A stretch of DNA of 64,000 nucleotides from Spartobacteria bacterium (GCA_021324825.1 JAJPII010000016.1:208212-272211); one strand, 5' to 3'; counted from the first letter of the stretch, positions 36,217-45,269 are shown. The notes: generated by a model not told the origin, from the letters alone. Numbers and translations: made by a program.

Positions 36217-37319
36217 TTCAAGTTTTCGAGCAGGGAAACCGTGTTGCGCGCCAGTTTCTCGACGCTGAAGTCGCGCACGATCCGCTCGCGCTCCGCCCGG
36301 CCCAGGGCCGCCTTTTCGTCCGCCGCGAGCGCCAGGATGCGCTCCCAGGCCGCAGCCAGCGCTTCCGGGTCTCCCGGGGGAACGACTTGCGAGGGGTTGC
36401 CGAGGATCATCGCGGAATCGCCGACATCCGTCGCCACGACGGGCGCGCCGCACGCCATCGCTTCGCCGACCACGTTTGGAAAACCTTCGCCGTACGCGGA
36501 GCACAAGGTGGAGACATCGAGCGCGTTGTGGACGCCGGTCATGTCCCGGCAGGCGCGGACCCAGAGAACGCGCCCGCCCGCCTGTCGCTCGAGGCACTCC
36601 CGGTACGCGGCGGGGCCGTCTCCGACGCACACAAAGCGCGCGTCCGGCCTGCGCTCCGCGAGGATCGCCGCCGCGCGGAGGAAGTTCGGATGGTCCTTTT
36701 GCGGATTGAGCCTGCCGACGAGGCCGATGAGAGGTTCGTCCTTGAAGCCCCATTCCGCGCGGATGCGCCCGCCTGCTTCGGCGTCGGGCCGGAAGCGCGT
36801 GGTGTCGATGCCGTTGGAAACGACCACCAGCCGCTCCGGCCGGTAGTTTTCCTCGATGTAATGCAGGCGGCCCGAATGGGAATTGGCGATCATGAGATCG
36901 GCGAAACGGGAGAGCGCCGCGGCGATGCGGAAGCTGGCGACCGTCATCCAGCCTTGCCCGGCGTGATCCACGCGCGACATGCGCAAGCCCCACACGACGC
37001 GCGCCCCGAACGCCCGCCCGAAGAGGAGCGAGAGTTCGTTGGCTATCCCCATGTACCCGTGGATGACGGCGGGCCGGGTCTCGCGAAGCACGCGCGCGAG
37101 CCTCCAAAGGAAGGGGAGGATGTCCCAGCGGCCTTTCTTCGCGAGGGAGACGACGCGGACGCCGCGCAGGCCTTCGATGTCGGGCCGCAATGCGCCGCCG
37201 TCGTAAAATGTGGCTACCGTCACTTGAAAGCGCGAGGTGTCCAGGCAGCGGACGAGTTCGGTCAATTGCCGCTCGGCGCCGCCGTTCCCCAGCGAACGGA
37301 TGAGAAAAAAGAGATTCAA
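36213..37319 (-). CDS. GT4 glycosyltransferase
   Basis: 368 residues. The TTG at 37319 overlaps the previous stop (TTGA) and gives MNLFFLIRSLGNGGAERQL, a typical GT4 N-terminus. VIHGYMGIANELSLL, MIANSHSGRLHYIEE, LIGLVGRLNPQKDHPNF and SAYGEGFPNVVGEAMACG (EX7E) follow. It is more distant from the duplicated pair but similar in layout. It probably adds one residue of the repeat unit. Confidence 0.9.
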   Translation of the reverse strand: MNLFFLIRSLGNGGAERQLTELVRCLDTSRFQVTVATFYDGGALRPDIEGLRGVRVVSLAKKGRWDILPFLWRLARVLRETRPAVIHGYMGIANELSLLFGRAFGARVVWGLRMSRVDHAGQGWMTVASFRIAAALSRFADLMIANSHSGRLHYIEENYRPERLVVVSNGIDTTRFRPDAEAGGRIRAEWGFKDEPLIGLVGRLNPQKDHPNFLRAAAILAERRPDARFVCVGDGPAAYRECLERQAGGRVLWVRACRDMTGVHNALDVSTLCSAYGEGFPNVVGEAMACGAPVVATDVGDSAMILGNPSQVVPPGDPEALAAAWERILALAADEKAALGRAERERIVRDFSVEKLARNTVSLLENLK

Positions 37320-38404
37320 CGCGTTTCCGCCACGGCGGCTTCCCACAGGCCCATGACGCGCTTCAGGCTGAAGCGGGTGAGGACTTCCGGCGCTTTCGCG
37401 GCCATTCCCTCGCGCCTCGCGGCGTCGCCCATCAAGAGTTCCATCGCCGCGCCGAAAGCGTCGACATCGCCCGCCGGAACGAGCAGGCCGTCCACGCCGT
37501 GCCGGATGATTTCCCCGGGGCCGGTCGGGCAATCGAAGCTGATCGCCGGGAGGCCGCACCCCATCGCTTCGCAAAGCGAGAGAGGGAAGCCTTCATAGCG
37601 CGAGGACATCGCGAAAAGGTCGGCCTTCCGAAGTTTCTCGAACGGGTCCTTCGTGGTTCCGGGAAGGCTGGCGCGTCCCGTCAGCCCCAGTTCTTCCACG
37701 AGCGCTTCCAGTTCGGCGCGGAGCGGGCCTTCGCCGAGGATTTCGAGAGACCATTCGGGATAGGCGTCCGCCGCGCCCGCGAAGGCGCGCAGCAGCATGT
37801 CGAACCCCTTCTGCGGGTCGAGGCGGCCCATCGCCATCATCTTCTTCGGCCCGCCGTTGCACGAGAGCGGGGGCCGCGGCGGCCCGGAAACGACGGCGGG
37901 GTTCGGGATGATGCGGCCGCGTTTCCTCACGCGGCTGGGAAAGTAGCGGAGCGAGCGGTCGTTCAAAGCCACGACGCGCGCGGCCAGGGGGTACGTCCAG
38001 CGCCGGAGCAGCTTCCAATGAAGCTGGATGGGCTGCTCGTGCGGATCGATCTGTTCCTGGACCAGGACGGGCGTGTTCGAACCGGCCATCGCGAGCAGGG
38101 TGAGGACGTTCGTTTCGCTCATGAGCGAGATGACGGCGTCCGGCGTCGTTTCGAGGATGGCGCGGCGCAGCTTGCGGGCGCGCCCGAAGTTGTTCAGCAC
38201 GCCCTGCACCGGGTTCTTCGACACGCCGGCAAGGCCGAGCGCGCGGTGCTGCACGCGGGGGTCGAGCGCATAAAAGGGCGCCTTCGAGTCGAGCGTCAAC
38301 AGATGGATCGTCCAGCCTTTGCCGGCCCAATGGTTGGCCATCGTGGCCATGACGCGTTCCGCGCCGCCCGCGACCAGCGAGTAGATGACGAGTGTAAGCC
38401 TCAC
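37316..38404 (-). CDS. GT4 glycosyltransferase
   Basis: 362 residues from a GTG at 38404 overlapping the flippase stop (GTGA). RLTLVIYSLVAGGAERVMA opens the acceptor domain. MAMGRLDPQKGFDMLLRAF and SSRYEGFPLSLCEAMGCGLP (EX7E) with FDCPTGPGEII are typical of WbdN/AmsD-like GT4 enzymes acting on UDP-sugars. It stands directly after the flippase gene. Confidence 0.9.
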   Translation of the reverse strand: MRLTLVIYSLVAGGAERVMATMANHWAGKGWTIHLLTLDSKAPFYALDPRVQHRALGLAGVSKNPVQGVLNNFGRARKLRRAILETTPDAVISLMSETNVLTLLAMAGSNTPVLVQEQIDPHEQPIQLHWKLLRRWTYPLAARVVALNDRSLRYFPSRVRKRGRIIPNPAVVSGPPRPPLSCNGGPKKMMAMGRLDPQKGFDMLLRAFAGAADAYPEWSLEILGEGPLRAELEALVEELGLTGRASLPGTTKDPFEKLRKADLFAMSSRYEGFPLSLCEAMGCGLPAISFDCPTGPGEIIRHGVDGLLVPAGDVDAFGAAMELLMGDAARREGMAAKAPEVLTRFSLKRVMGLWEAAVAETR

Positions 38405-39741
38405 GGTTTGGAGACGGCGTCCAGTTTTCGCCACAGCACGCCGCCGAGGAAAATGGAGAGCGCGACATAGACGATGCTTGTCGAAAGGGCGATGCCGGCC
38501 ACGCCCATCCACCGCATCAACAGCCAGTTCAAGCTGATGTTCACGACGAAGCTGATGATCGTGCCCCACATCAACACCTGGTTCGCCTGGAGGGAGGAGA
38601 TCATCCGGACAAAGAGAATCACGAGGGTATAGAAGGGGACTTGCAGCAGCAGCATCGCCTGGATGCGGGCGACGAGCAGGCTGTCCGCGCCGGTGAACTG
38701 CCCGCGTTGGAAGAGCAGAGCCACAAGCGGACGCGAGAAAAATATCCCCGCCGCGGTGAGCGGCACGGTCGCCAGCGCGATGAGCCGGATATACGTTTTC
38801 AGGGTGTGGCGGATTCCCGCCCAGTCGGCGGCCGCGACCATCTTGGAGAAATACGGCAGGACGGCGGTGCCGAGCGCCATCGTCCCCATCGTCAGAAGAA
38901 GGGCGACGCATTTGTTCCCGTAGTTCAGCGCCGCGACGCTTCCGGAGGAGAGCATGCCCGCCATCGCCTGGTCCACCAGCACGGAACTGCACATGATCGC
39001 CGAGGCGAGCGTTGCCGGAAGGTATTGGCCCGCCACGCGGCGCACGCCGGGTTCGAATCCGCGCCACGCCGGGACGAAGCGAAGGCCGCGCCGGTGCAGC
39101 GCCAGGGCCACCATCAGGAGTTGAAGGGCGAATCCGCCGGCCATCCCCGCCGCGAGCGCGTGGATGCCCCAGCGCATCCCTCCGAACTTCAGGGCGGCGA
39201 TCATGACGATGGGCACGACGCTCGGCGCGAAGGCGGCGGCGGCGAAGCGTTCCCCCGCGTTGAGCGCGGCCTCGCAATGGATCGACAGCCCCGCGAGCAG
39301 CACGCCCGGGAGAAGCAGATAGAAGAGATGGAGCGTGAGCCGGGTCTTCTCGGGAGAAAAGCCGGAGCAGAGCAGGGGGACGACCCATGGGGCGAGAGCC
39401 GCGAGCGCCAGCGCGGAAATCCCCAGCAGCGCGATGCTGAGGGTGAGCGTGCCGGAAAAGAGGCGCTGGGCGGCGGCGGTTCCTTCCCTGTCGCGCACCT
39501 CCACGAATACGGGGACCAGCGCCGGTTCAATCGAGCCCGCGATGACATTGATGGCGTAGGACGGAAGCAGGAACCCGATGAGGAAAGCGTCCAGCGAATC
39601 GTCCGTGCCGAACCATGAAGCGACAAAGACCTCCTTGCCCATCGCGAGGATTTTCCCGATGAGCGTCACCAGGCCCACGATGACCGCGGCGGTGAAGATG
39701 CGCCGGTTGACCGACGGAAAGGTAACGGCGGCTTCGCTCAT
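38401..39741 (-). CDS. MurJ/Wzx-like lipid-linked oligosaccharide flippase
   Basis: 446 residues with about 12 membrane helices. IGKILAMGKEVFVASWFGT and DSLDAFLIGFLLPSYAIN are the MurJ/MviN opening; VDQAMAGMLSSGSVAALNYG and LGTAVLPYFSKM are conserved in MOP-superfamily flippases. Placement between glycosyltransferases and polymerase suggests it flips the lipid-linked repeat unit (Wzx role) rather than lipid II, but MurJ activity cannot be excluded. Confidence 0.87.
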   Translation of the reverse strand: MSEAAVTFPSVNRRIFTAAVIVGLVTLIGKILAMGKEVFVASWFGTDDSLDAFLIGFLLPSYAINVIAGSIEPALVPVFVEVRDREGTAAAQRLFSGTLTLSIALLGISALALAALAPWVVPLLCSGFSPEKTRLTLHLFYLLLPGVLLAGLSIHCEAALNAGERFAAAAFAPSVVPIVMIAALKFGGMRWGIHALAAGMAGGFALQLLMVALALHRRGLRFVPAWRGFEPGVRRVAGQYLPATLASAIMCSSVLVDQAMAGMLSSGSVAALNYGNKCVALLLTMGTMALGTAVLPYFSKMVAAADWAGIRHTLKTYIRLIALATVPLTAAGIFFSRPLVALLFQRGQFTGADSLLVARIQAMLLLQVPFYTLVILFVRMISSLQANQVLMWGTIISFVVNISLNWLLMRWMGVAGIALSTSIVYVALSIFLGGVLWRKLDAVSKP

Positions 39742-40703
39742 TTAAAAAAAACCGTCTCGGACGCAAACGGGCCGAGCGCGACGCTTTTCGTCGCTCCGCC
39801 AGGCGGGGTGAACACGGCATTCACAGGGGTTTGGCCGGGATTTGTCGCGAGCAGATAAATCCTGCTTCCATACCGCTTCGCGACGAAGCGGACTTGCGGC
39901 GCGTCGCAAAGAAACCCCGCGACGTCCGTTCCGGAAAGAAGCGGCTCCGAGAGCGACGCAATCTCCGCATTGATCTCCTTCAACCGCGGCCACAGCGGGC
40001 TCGTCGTCAGGTCCCAATCCTCCTCCTGCCGTGAATACCAATAGATGCCTTTCGCGCCCGCGATGAGCGCGAGGTAGACCATGCAGCGCGCCTGCTCGAA
40101 GGTCGGCTGTGTCTTGAGATCGGGCGTCCATCCGCATTGGACGACGAACGTCCACGGCTTTTTCGAACGGGCCGCCAGATCGCCGAATCGCGAGACTTCG
40201 GTCAGCGGCTTGTCCGGCGCCGGGTAGCGGTCTATTTGCACCAGGTCGCAATAGTCCGACCAGTAGGCCAGCGTGTCGTCCTGGGAGAGCGTCAACTCCA
40301 GCGGACGCGCCGGGTTCAGCCGCTTGAGGATGCGGTACTCCTGGCGCGCCTGCTCGCGCAGAGGGGCGTTTTGATCGGCGTCCGGCTCATCGAGTATTTT
40401 CCAGGAAAGGAGCGCGGGATGTGAACCGGTCTCGCGTATTTTCGCGATGGACGCCTCGAGGTTTTCGCTGACCTGTTTGTTCGCGAAGAGCGGCGCATCG
40501 ACCGCGAGATGATGTTTCAAGGCCAAATCAAGCGTCCGCCGGAATTGTTCGACATTCGTGGTGAAGGAGCCTTCTATCGCATTGAAACCGTTCGCCTCGA
40601 TCATCGCGTATTCGGCGTCCGTGTGGTTCACATGATACAGGCCGATGGGAAAAAACGGCTTTCCCTGCAAAACCAACGCCGCCGCGAGCAAAAGGCGCGT
40701 CAT
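39738..40703 (-). CDS. Glycoside-hydrolase-like TIM-barrel protein, probably exported
   Basis: 321 residues from the ATG at 40703, overlapping the polymerase stop by ATGA. A short hydrophobic N-terminus (MTRLLLAAALVLQGKPF) suggests export. FPIGLYHVNHTDAEYAMIEA, LLSWKILDEPDADQNA and IAGAKGIYWYSRQEEDWD follow the strand-end pattern of (beta/alpha)8 glycosidases, with Glu in DEPD as possible acid/base. A small beta-sandwich tail (about 260-321) follows. It may trim or release the polymer. No exact family is recognised. Confidence 0.6.
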   Translation of the reverse strand: MTRLLLAAALVLQGKPFFPIGLYHVNHTDAEYAMIEANGFNAIEGSFTTNVEQFRRTLDLALKHHLAVDAPLFANKQVSENLEASIAKIRETGSHPALLSWKILDEPDADQNAPLREQARQEYRILKRLNPARPLELTLSQDDTLAYWSDYCDLVQIDRYPAPDKPLTEVSRFGDLAARSKKPWTFVVQCGWTPDLKTQPTFEQARCMVYLALIAGAKGIYWYSRQEEDWDLTTSPLWPRLKEINAEIASLSEPLLSGTDVAGFLCDAPQVRFVAKRYGSRIYLLATNPGQTPVNAVFTPPGGATKSVALGPFASETVFFK

Positions 40704-41983
40704 CCGAGAGCGAGCGCGTCCGGCAGCCGGAAGAGAAGCGCGATGTAAAGCATCCCCGCGAACGAGGTGAATTGATTGTGCCAGGTGAATCCTATCACCA
40801 GATAGCAGAGCCACATCAGCCCGACGGCGATCGCGTCCCGCTTGCGGAGGGGCGTGCGGAATACCCGGGAAAAACCGAACCCGAGCGCCAGCAGATACGC
40901 AACGGCGAGCGGAACCCCGGTTTCGCCCCAGACCGCCAGGTAGATATTATGAGCGGGAACATCGAGAACGGCGGGGAACTCGCGATTGCTCTGGAAGGCA
41001 AAGAGGCCGTTTCCGTACCAAGGACCGTTCAGGGCCTTATGAATCGCATCGCGGGCTATCTCCACGCGCGAGACATCCCCGGAATCGCGCGTCTCCTCGG
41101 CGAAATCGAGAAACCGCCTGACCTGCCAGTTTTCCCGCAACCCGGATTGGGCAAGAATCACACCCGCGCCGGCGGCCAGCGCGACGGCGATCCACGCGGC
41201 GAAGCGCCTGCGGGTTCTCAGCCAGAGCCATGCGTAAAAAGCGCCGCAGAGCGCCAGCAGATAGGCGCCGGTCCGCGATGCGCCAAGAAAAATGCCAACA
41301 ACCGCGCCGCCCCTGCCGAGCCAGCCGAGGAGGCCTGCCGCCCAGCGCGAAAGGAGCAGCGCGAAGACGAGCGCGAACGCCGCTTCGTCCGGGTTGCTCC
41401 AGAGGCCGGCGGGCCGCAGGATGTTGAACGCCGTCGCATCGAGTTCGTGCGCGCGGGCGATTTTCTCCACGAGGCCCGGGTCCGCGACTTCCGCGAAGCA
41501 AACCGCCAGGTTGCAGAGGACGGCTATCTGCGCCAGTTGCGCGAAACCTTTCACCGTCCGCCGGTCGATTGCAAGGGCGACCGCGCCGGCGATGAGCGCA
41601 TTTTTCAGGAGAACCTTCGCCCCTTCGCGCACGACGTAGTCGTTCGGCGAGACGAGCATTCCCCACAGGAAATAGCAGAGCAGCCACCCGAGGTAAGGCG
41701 CAATGGACGCGGCGTTGCGGCTGGAAGGCCAATGGAAGCAGAGGCAGACGGCGATGCAACCCGCCAGGAGCAGATACGTCCCGAAAAGAAGGACCGGGGA
41801 AACCGGTTCGAAGTAAGGCAGGCAGCCCGCGAAGGCGACGCACAGGATGCAGAGCAGGACGGCTTGCGAAAGGCGGAACAGCGAGCCGCCGTCCGCTTGA
41901 TTCAGGCAGGCTGCCGCCCTTGGTCGCCCGCCGATAATTTCGGCGCGGCGAATCCGCTCGACCGGCTCAGCCATCTCCAACAT
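40700..41983 (-). CDS. O-antigen ligase/Wzy-type polymerase
   Basis: 427 residues with about 11-12 membrane helices and a large periplasmic loop (about 290-350) carrying VEIARDAIHKALNGPWYGNG and VPAHNIYLAVWGETGVP, the H-containing motif of the Wzy_C/O-antigen ligase superfamily. SRTGAYLLALCGAF is the conserved helix motif. In a locus with a flippase and Wzc-like protein it most likely polymerises the repeat unit. Confidence 0.85.
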   Translation of the reverse strand: MLEMAEPVERIRRAEIIGGRPRAAACLNQADGGSLFRLSQAVLLCILCVAFAGCLPYFEPVSPVLLFGTYLLLAGCIAVCLCFHWPSSRNAASIAPYLGWLLCYFLWGMLVSPNDYVVREGAKVLLKNALIAGAVALAIDRRTVKGFAQLAQIAVLCNLAVCFAEVADPGLVEKIARAHELDATAFNILRPAGLWSNPDEAAFALVFALLLSRWAAGLLGWLGRGGAVVGIFLGASRTGAYLLALCGAFYAWLWLRTRRRFAAWIAVALAAGAGVILAQSGLRENWQVRRFLDFAEETRDSGDVSRVEIARDAIHKALNGPWYGNGLFAFQSNREFPAVLDVPAHNIYLAVWGETGVPLAVAYLLALGFGFSRVFRTPLRKRDAIAVGLMWLCYLVIGFTWHNQFTSFAGMLYIALLFRLPDALALG

Positions 41984-42043
41984 GGCAATATTTCCGCGCC
42001 CGGGGCTTCGCGAGGAAGCCTCCGGGGCCTGACGTTCCGCGAC

Positions 42044-44137
42044 CTAATTCCCCTGCGACTCGCCACGGGGGATTTCCGATGCAACAGCGAGCGCGGGAAA
42101 AGCCCGCGCCGCCGCGGCGCGCTCGTAGTAATAGCTCCTGCCGCCCCCCGTAACCTGGTTCCATACGAAACCGGCAAGGGGCGCCCCCGCCTTCGACAGC
42201 CGCTTTGCCGCGCGCAGGACATCCTCCGCCGGCGTCCGGCCCGCGTGGATGACCAGGCACACCGCCTCCGCGTGCCGGGCGAAGAGCAGGGTGTCGCTCA
42301 CGTCCTGCACGGGCGCGCTGTCGACCACCACGCGGTCGTAACGCGCGGCGGCCTGCCTCAATATTTCCTGGAACGCGCCGCTCGCCGCGAATTCCGACGG
42401 GTTCAGTCCCGTCCCCGCCGTCGAGAGGACGGAGAGGTTTGCAATGTGCGTCTCCCGCACATCCCCGGCGGCGGGCGCGGAGCCGTTGAAAAATATGCCG
42501 CCCAGCCGGGGCGCGCGGAAATCCGCGTCGATGAGGAGCGTCTTCAAGCCCAGACGCGCGAAGGACATGGCGCACTTGACCGCGCAGAAGGTCTTGCCTT
42601 CCGCGGCGCGGGCGCTCGTGAAGAGGAACGTCCTTAAGCCCGGGTTCTCGCCGATGAGCGACAGGGAGGTCCGCAATGTGCGGAACGATTCCTCGACCGC
42701 GAAGTCCGACTCCACCAGCGGCAACGGGATTTTCGCCTTGCCGGGAATCTTGGGAACTTCGCCGAGGGAGCGCAGGCCGAGGTTCTCCTCCGCGTCTTCC
42801 AACGTGCGGAAGGAGCGGTTCGCAGCTTCGGAAGCGAATGCGACGCCGCACCCCGCCGCGAGGCCGGCCGCGAGACTCATCAGGATGACGAGCATCCTTC
42901 TCGGTTTCACGGGGCGGGCCGGCAGGAGCGGGTGCGAGACGATCCGTATGGCGTCTTCGCCGATGTCGCGCGTTATCTCGGTTTCCTTGGACCGGGTTTT
43001 GACCGATTCGTAAAGCGCGCGGTCCGATTCCACATTGCGGGCCAGCGCCGTGTAACCGCTGCCGACCTTGTCGGCTTCCAGCGTGTGTTGTTGCTGTTCC
43101 CGCATGGCGGCGTCGAGCTTCTGTTCGGTCAGCAACGCGGATTGGTAGGACGCCGCGAGGACGTCCGCCGCCTTGAGCACCGCCTGCGCCAGGCCGGTTT
43201 TCAATTCGTCCCGCTCGCTCTGCGCCTGGATATATTTCGGATGCTCGGGCCTGTAACGCCTGGCGAGCGCGTTGAGTTCCACCTCTTTATCCGTGAGCGC
43301 GCGCTTGAGGTCGATGACGGCGGGAGTGTTCGCGATCCCCGGGACGACCAGGAGTTGCGCCGTGGTGTGCGCCTCCCCCTTGCTCAACTGGATAAGCTGG
43401 GCGCAATCGGACTCCAACCGCAGCCGCTCGGCCTTCGCGACGGTCGCGCGCAGGCTCAGTTCCTTCAGTTTTTCCACCGTGATGTTCTGCTGTTCCTCCA
43501 GCGGCACGCCAGCGTTCTTCTCCTTGAATTGCTGAAGCGCCTGCTCGGACTTCGCCAGGCGCTCCTTCAGCCGACCGGCTTCTTCATCGAGAAATTCTCC
43601 CGCCATCTGACCGGCTTCCTGGCGGGCCTCGAAGTTCCACCGTATGAATTCCTGGCCCAGGAGTTCGGCTATCCGTTGTGCGATGCGGGGAACCGGGTGC
43701 TCGACCGTGATGTCGATGAGCCGGGTTCCGCGTCGGATTTTCGCGTCGACGTGCTGGGCGAGGGCGTTCTGAAGGGCGTCGTCGGAGGAGCCCGCCTTCA
43801 CCTCGGGCAGGAAGCGCGGGTCATTTTTCAATTCCGGGTCGCGCAGGACTCGCAGCAGGACTTCGGGGGTGGTGATATTCTGCTCAAACGTCTTCAGGGT
43901 TTCCTCGGATTTCAGGTCCTCGGATTTCACCCCTTCGATGTTCACGACTTTCCCCTCCTGCTCGTCGATCTGCACCACCGTCTTCGCGGCGTACGTGCGC
44001 GGGCTGACCAAGGCGTAGAGAAGACCCGCAAGCCCGAATACGGCTATGCAAAGCCCCACGAGGAGGCGTTTCTTCCAAAAGACGTTCGCGATGAAGCGCA
44101 AATCCCCGGAGAATGTCGGTTGGTGTTCTCGCTGCAT
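42044..44137 (-). CDS. Wzc-like polysaccharide co-polymerase with BY-kinase domain
   Basis: 697 residues from the ATG at 44137 (MQREHQPTFSGDLR). It has one membrane helix (about 27-45), a periplasmic Wzz/GNVR domain with long coiled coils (about 60-410), a second helix (about 428-450), then a cytoplasmic kinase: SARAAEGKTFCAVK as Walker A, TLLIDADFRAP as Walker A', RVVVDSAPV as Walker B. A cluster SYYYE near residue 668 may be the autophosphorylated tyrosines. It controls chain length and export. It is the first gene of the minus-strand operon, with an AT-rich promoter region upstream. Confidence 0.9.
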   Translation of the reverse strand: MQREHQPTFSGDLRFIANVFWKKRLLVGLCIAVFGLAGLLYALVSPRTYAAKTVVQIDEQEGKVVNIEGVKSEDLKSEETLKTFEQNITTPEVLLRVLRDPELKNDPRFLPEVKAGSSDDALQNALAQHVDAKIRRGTRLIDITVEHPVPRIAQRIAELLGQEFIRWNFEARQEAGQMAGEFLDEEAGRLKERLAKSEQALQQFKEKNAGVPLEEQQNITVEKLKELSLRATVAKAERLRLESDCAQLIQLSKGEAHTTAQLLVVPGIANTPAVIDLKRALTDKEVELNALARRYRPEHPKYIQAQSERDELKTGLAQAVLKAADVLAASYQSALLTEQKLDAAMREQQQHTLEADKVGSGYTALARNVESDRALYESVKTRSKETEITRDIGEDAIRIVSHPLLPARPVKPRRMLVILMSLAAGLAAGCGVAFASEAANRSFRTLEDAEENLGLRSLGEVPKIPGKAKIPLPLVESDFAVEESFRTLRTSLSLIGENPGLRTFLFTSARAAEGKTFCAVKCAMSFARLGLKTLLIDADFRAPRLGGIFFNGSAPAAGDVRETHIANLSVLSTAGTGLNPSEFAASGAFQEILRQAAARYDRVVVDSAPVQDVSDTLLFARHAEAVCLVIHAGRTPAEDVLRAAKRLSKAGAPLAGFVWNQVTGGGRSYYYERAAAARAFPALAVASEIPRGESQGN

Positions 44138-44298
44138 CAGGCGCTGATAACCATTTTTTCGGACGGCGATGCTATTCAAAACAAGGCGGAATACAACTGA
44201 AAAATACAATAAAAGCAAGACCAATTATAAAAACACTAAAAATATTCCCTTCCTCCTCATTTATTGAAAGAGATCCGCTCCCGGGTTACACTGGCTTC
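44138..44298. promoter_or_regulatory. AT-rich divergent promoter region
   Basis: 161 bases, strikingly AT-rich in a GC-rich window, separate the polysaccharide operon (minus) and the WXG100/FtsK operon (plus). On the minus strand an exact TATAAT lies at 44229-44224 and further weaker -10-like hexamers nearer the gene. The plus-strand promoter is listed separately. Confidence 0.6.
44264..44292 (+). promoter_or_regulatory. Sigma70-like promoter predicting a leaderless mRNA
   Basis: TTGAAA (44264-44269), a 17-base spacer and TACACT (44287-44292). The ATG of the WXG100-like gene begins seven bases after the -10 element, where transcription should start, and no Shine-Dalgarno sequence is present. 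Confidence 0.55.
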
Positions 44299-44571
44299 AT
44301 GGCTCAAGCGATTATGGATCCCGAGGAAGTCCGGCTCTTCGCGAACGAGCTGAAGCGCTTCAATGAAGACATCCAGGTGAGGGCTTCCTCCCTCCAGGCC
44401 CGGTTCGCTTCCCTGGGGACGACCTGGCAGGACCAGGAACACGGGAAGTTCGCGGAGGAATTCGTGGCGACCATGAAGGTGTTGAAAAAATTCATGGAGG
44501 TCTCCGACAAACACACGCCGTATCTCCTCAGGAAAGCGCAGCGGATCGAGCAGTATTTGGATCAACATTGA
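44299..44571 (+). CDS. WXG100-like small helical protein (WxD variant)
   Basis: 90 residues, the WXG100 length. Two helices (about 8-38 and 46-88) flank a turn with LGTTWQDQEHGKFAEEFV: Trp at the WXG position, Asp in place of Gly. No signal peptide or membrane segment is present, as expected for type VII substrates, which leave as helical-hairpin dimers. The stop is directly followed by the next ATG. No canonical C-terminal YxxxD/E secretion signal is obvious (YLLRKAQRIEQYLDQH). A structural or chaperone role is also possible. Confidence 0.75.
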   Translation: MAQAIMDPEEVRLFANELKRFNEDIQVRASSLQARFASLGTTWQDQEHGKFAEEFVATMKVLKKFMEVSDKHTPYLLRKAQRIEQYLDQH

Positions 44572-45072
44572 ATGGCGGATCAGGTCAACGTCACATCCAT
44601 CGACGCGCTGGATGCGTTTCGCGCCAGCTTGATCGTCTTCACGATGAAAGCCCGGCGTTGCCTGGATGACGCGCGGGACGATCTGCGCCGGACGCGCCTC
44701 TGGCTCGAGCACGACCAGCGGGTCCATTGGCAGCGCGAGGCCGCGAAGCGGATGAAGGCGCTGAACCAGGCGCAGCAGGAATTGATGACGGCGCAGCTCT
44801 CGAAGTTGCATGACGCCATCCAGGTGCGGCAGGCGGCGGTATTGAAAGCCCGGCGCGCCCTGGAGGAAGCGGAGGCCAAGCGCGCAAGGGTGAAAGCGTG
44901 GAGCCGCGACTACGAGAGCCTGGCGGATCCGCTCGCGAAGCGCCTCGAGGGGCTGCGCCAGGCGCTCGACCACGACATGCCGAAAGCGATCGCCTACCTT
45001 GTCGGCGCGTTGCGTGCGCTGGAAGGGTACTCCGAAGCGACGCCGCCGCCGGACGGCGAACCCGCGTCATGA
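44572..45072 (+). CDS. Coiled-coil protein of the WXG100/FtsK locus
   Basis: 166 residues, almost all helical. The segment about 35-130 is a long charged coiled coil (ARDDLRRTRLWLEHD, AKRMKALNQAQQELM, RRALEEAEAKRARVKAW) followed by a less regular helix and a Pro-rich tail. There is no signal peptide or membrane helix. It starts at the base after the WXG100-like stop and overlaps the next small gene by ATGA. It could be a second, longer substrate, a chaperone or an adaptor for the ATPase. No named family recognised. Confidence 0.7.
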   Translation: MADQVNVTSIDALDAFRASLIVFTMKARRCLDDARDDLRRTRLWLEHDQRVHWQREAAKRMKALNQAQQELMTAQLSKLHDAIQVRQAAVLKARRALEEAEAKRARVKAWSRDYESLADPLAKRLEGLRQALDHDMPKAIAYLVGALRALEGYSEATPPPDGEPAS

Positions 45073-45269
45073 GCGATGCGAACCTCGCCCAGGCCCTGAA
45101 AGACCTTTCGCGGGAATGGGAGGAGACGAGCGCCCATTGGCGCGACGTCAAGAGCCTCGAATTCCAGCAGAAATACCTGGATGATCTCCCGGACGAAATC
45201 GCGCGGACGATGGGCGCGTTGCGGGAGATTGACGAACTGTTGAAAAAGATCAGGAGCGACTGTGAATAG
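45069..45269 (+). CDS. Second WxD mini-protein of the locus
   Basis: 66 residues from the ATG at 45069 (MSDANLAQALKDLSREWEE), overlapping the preceding stop. It looks like a short helical hairpin with SAHWRDVKSLEFQQKYLDD at the turn, matching the W-x-D...F spacing of the first small protein. It overlaps the ATPase start by eight bases, so translation should be coupled. Possibly a partner for the 90-residue protein, as EsxA pairs with EsxB. Shorter than typical WXG100. Confidence 0.65.
   Translation: MSDANLAQALKDLSREWEETSAHWRDVKSLEFQQKYLDDLPDEIARTMGALREIDELLKKIRSDCE

Noticed and set aside
22145..44137. Exosortase/PEP-CTERM system
   Set aside because: FemAB-, AsnB- and GT4-type genes are typical neighbours, but no exosortase-like membrane protein or PEP-CTERM protein was found in the window.
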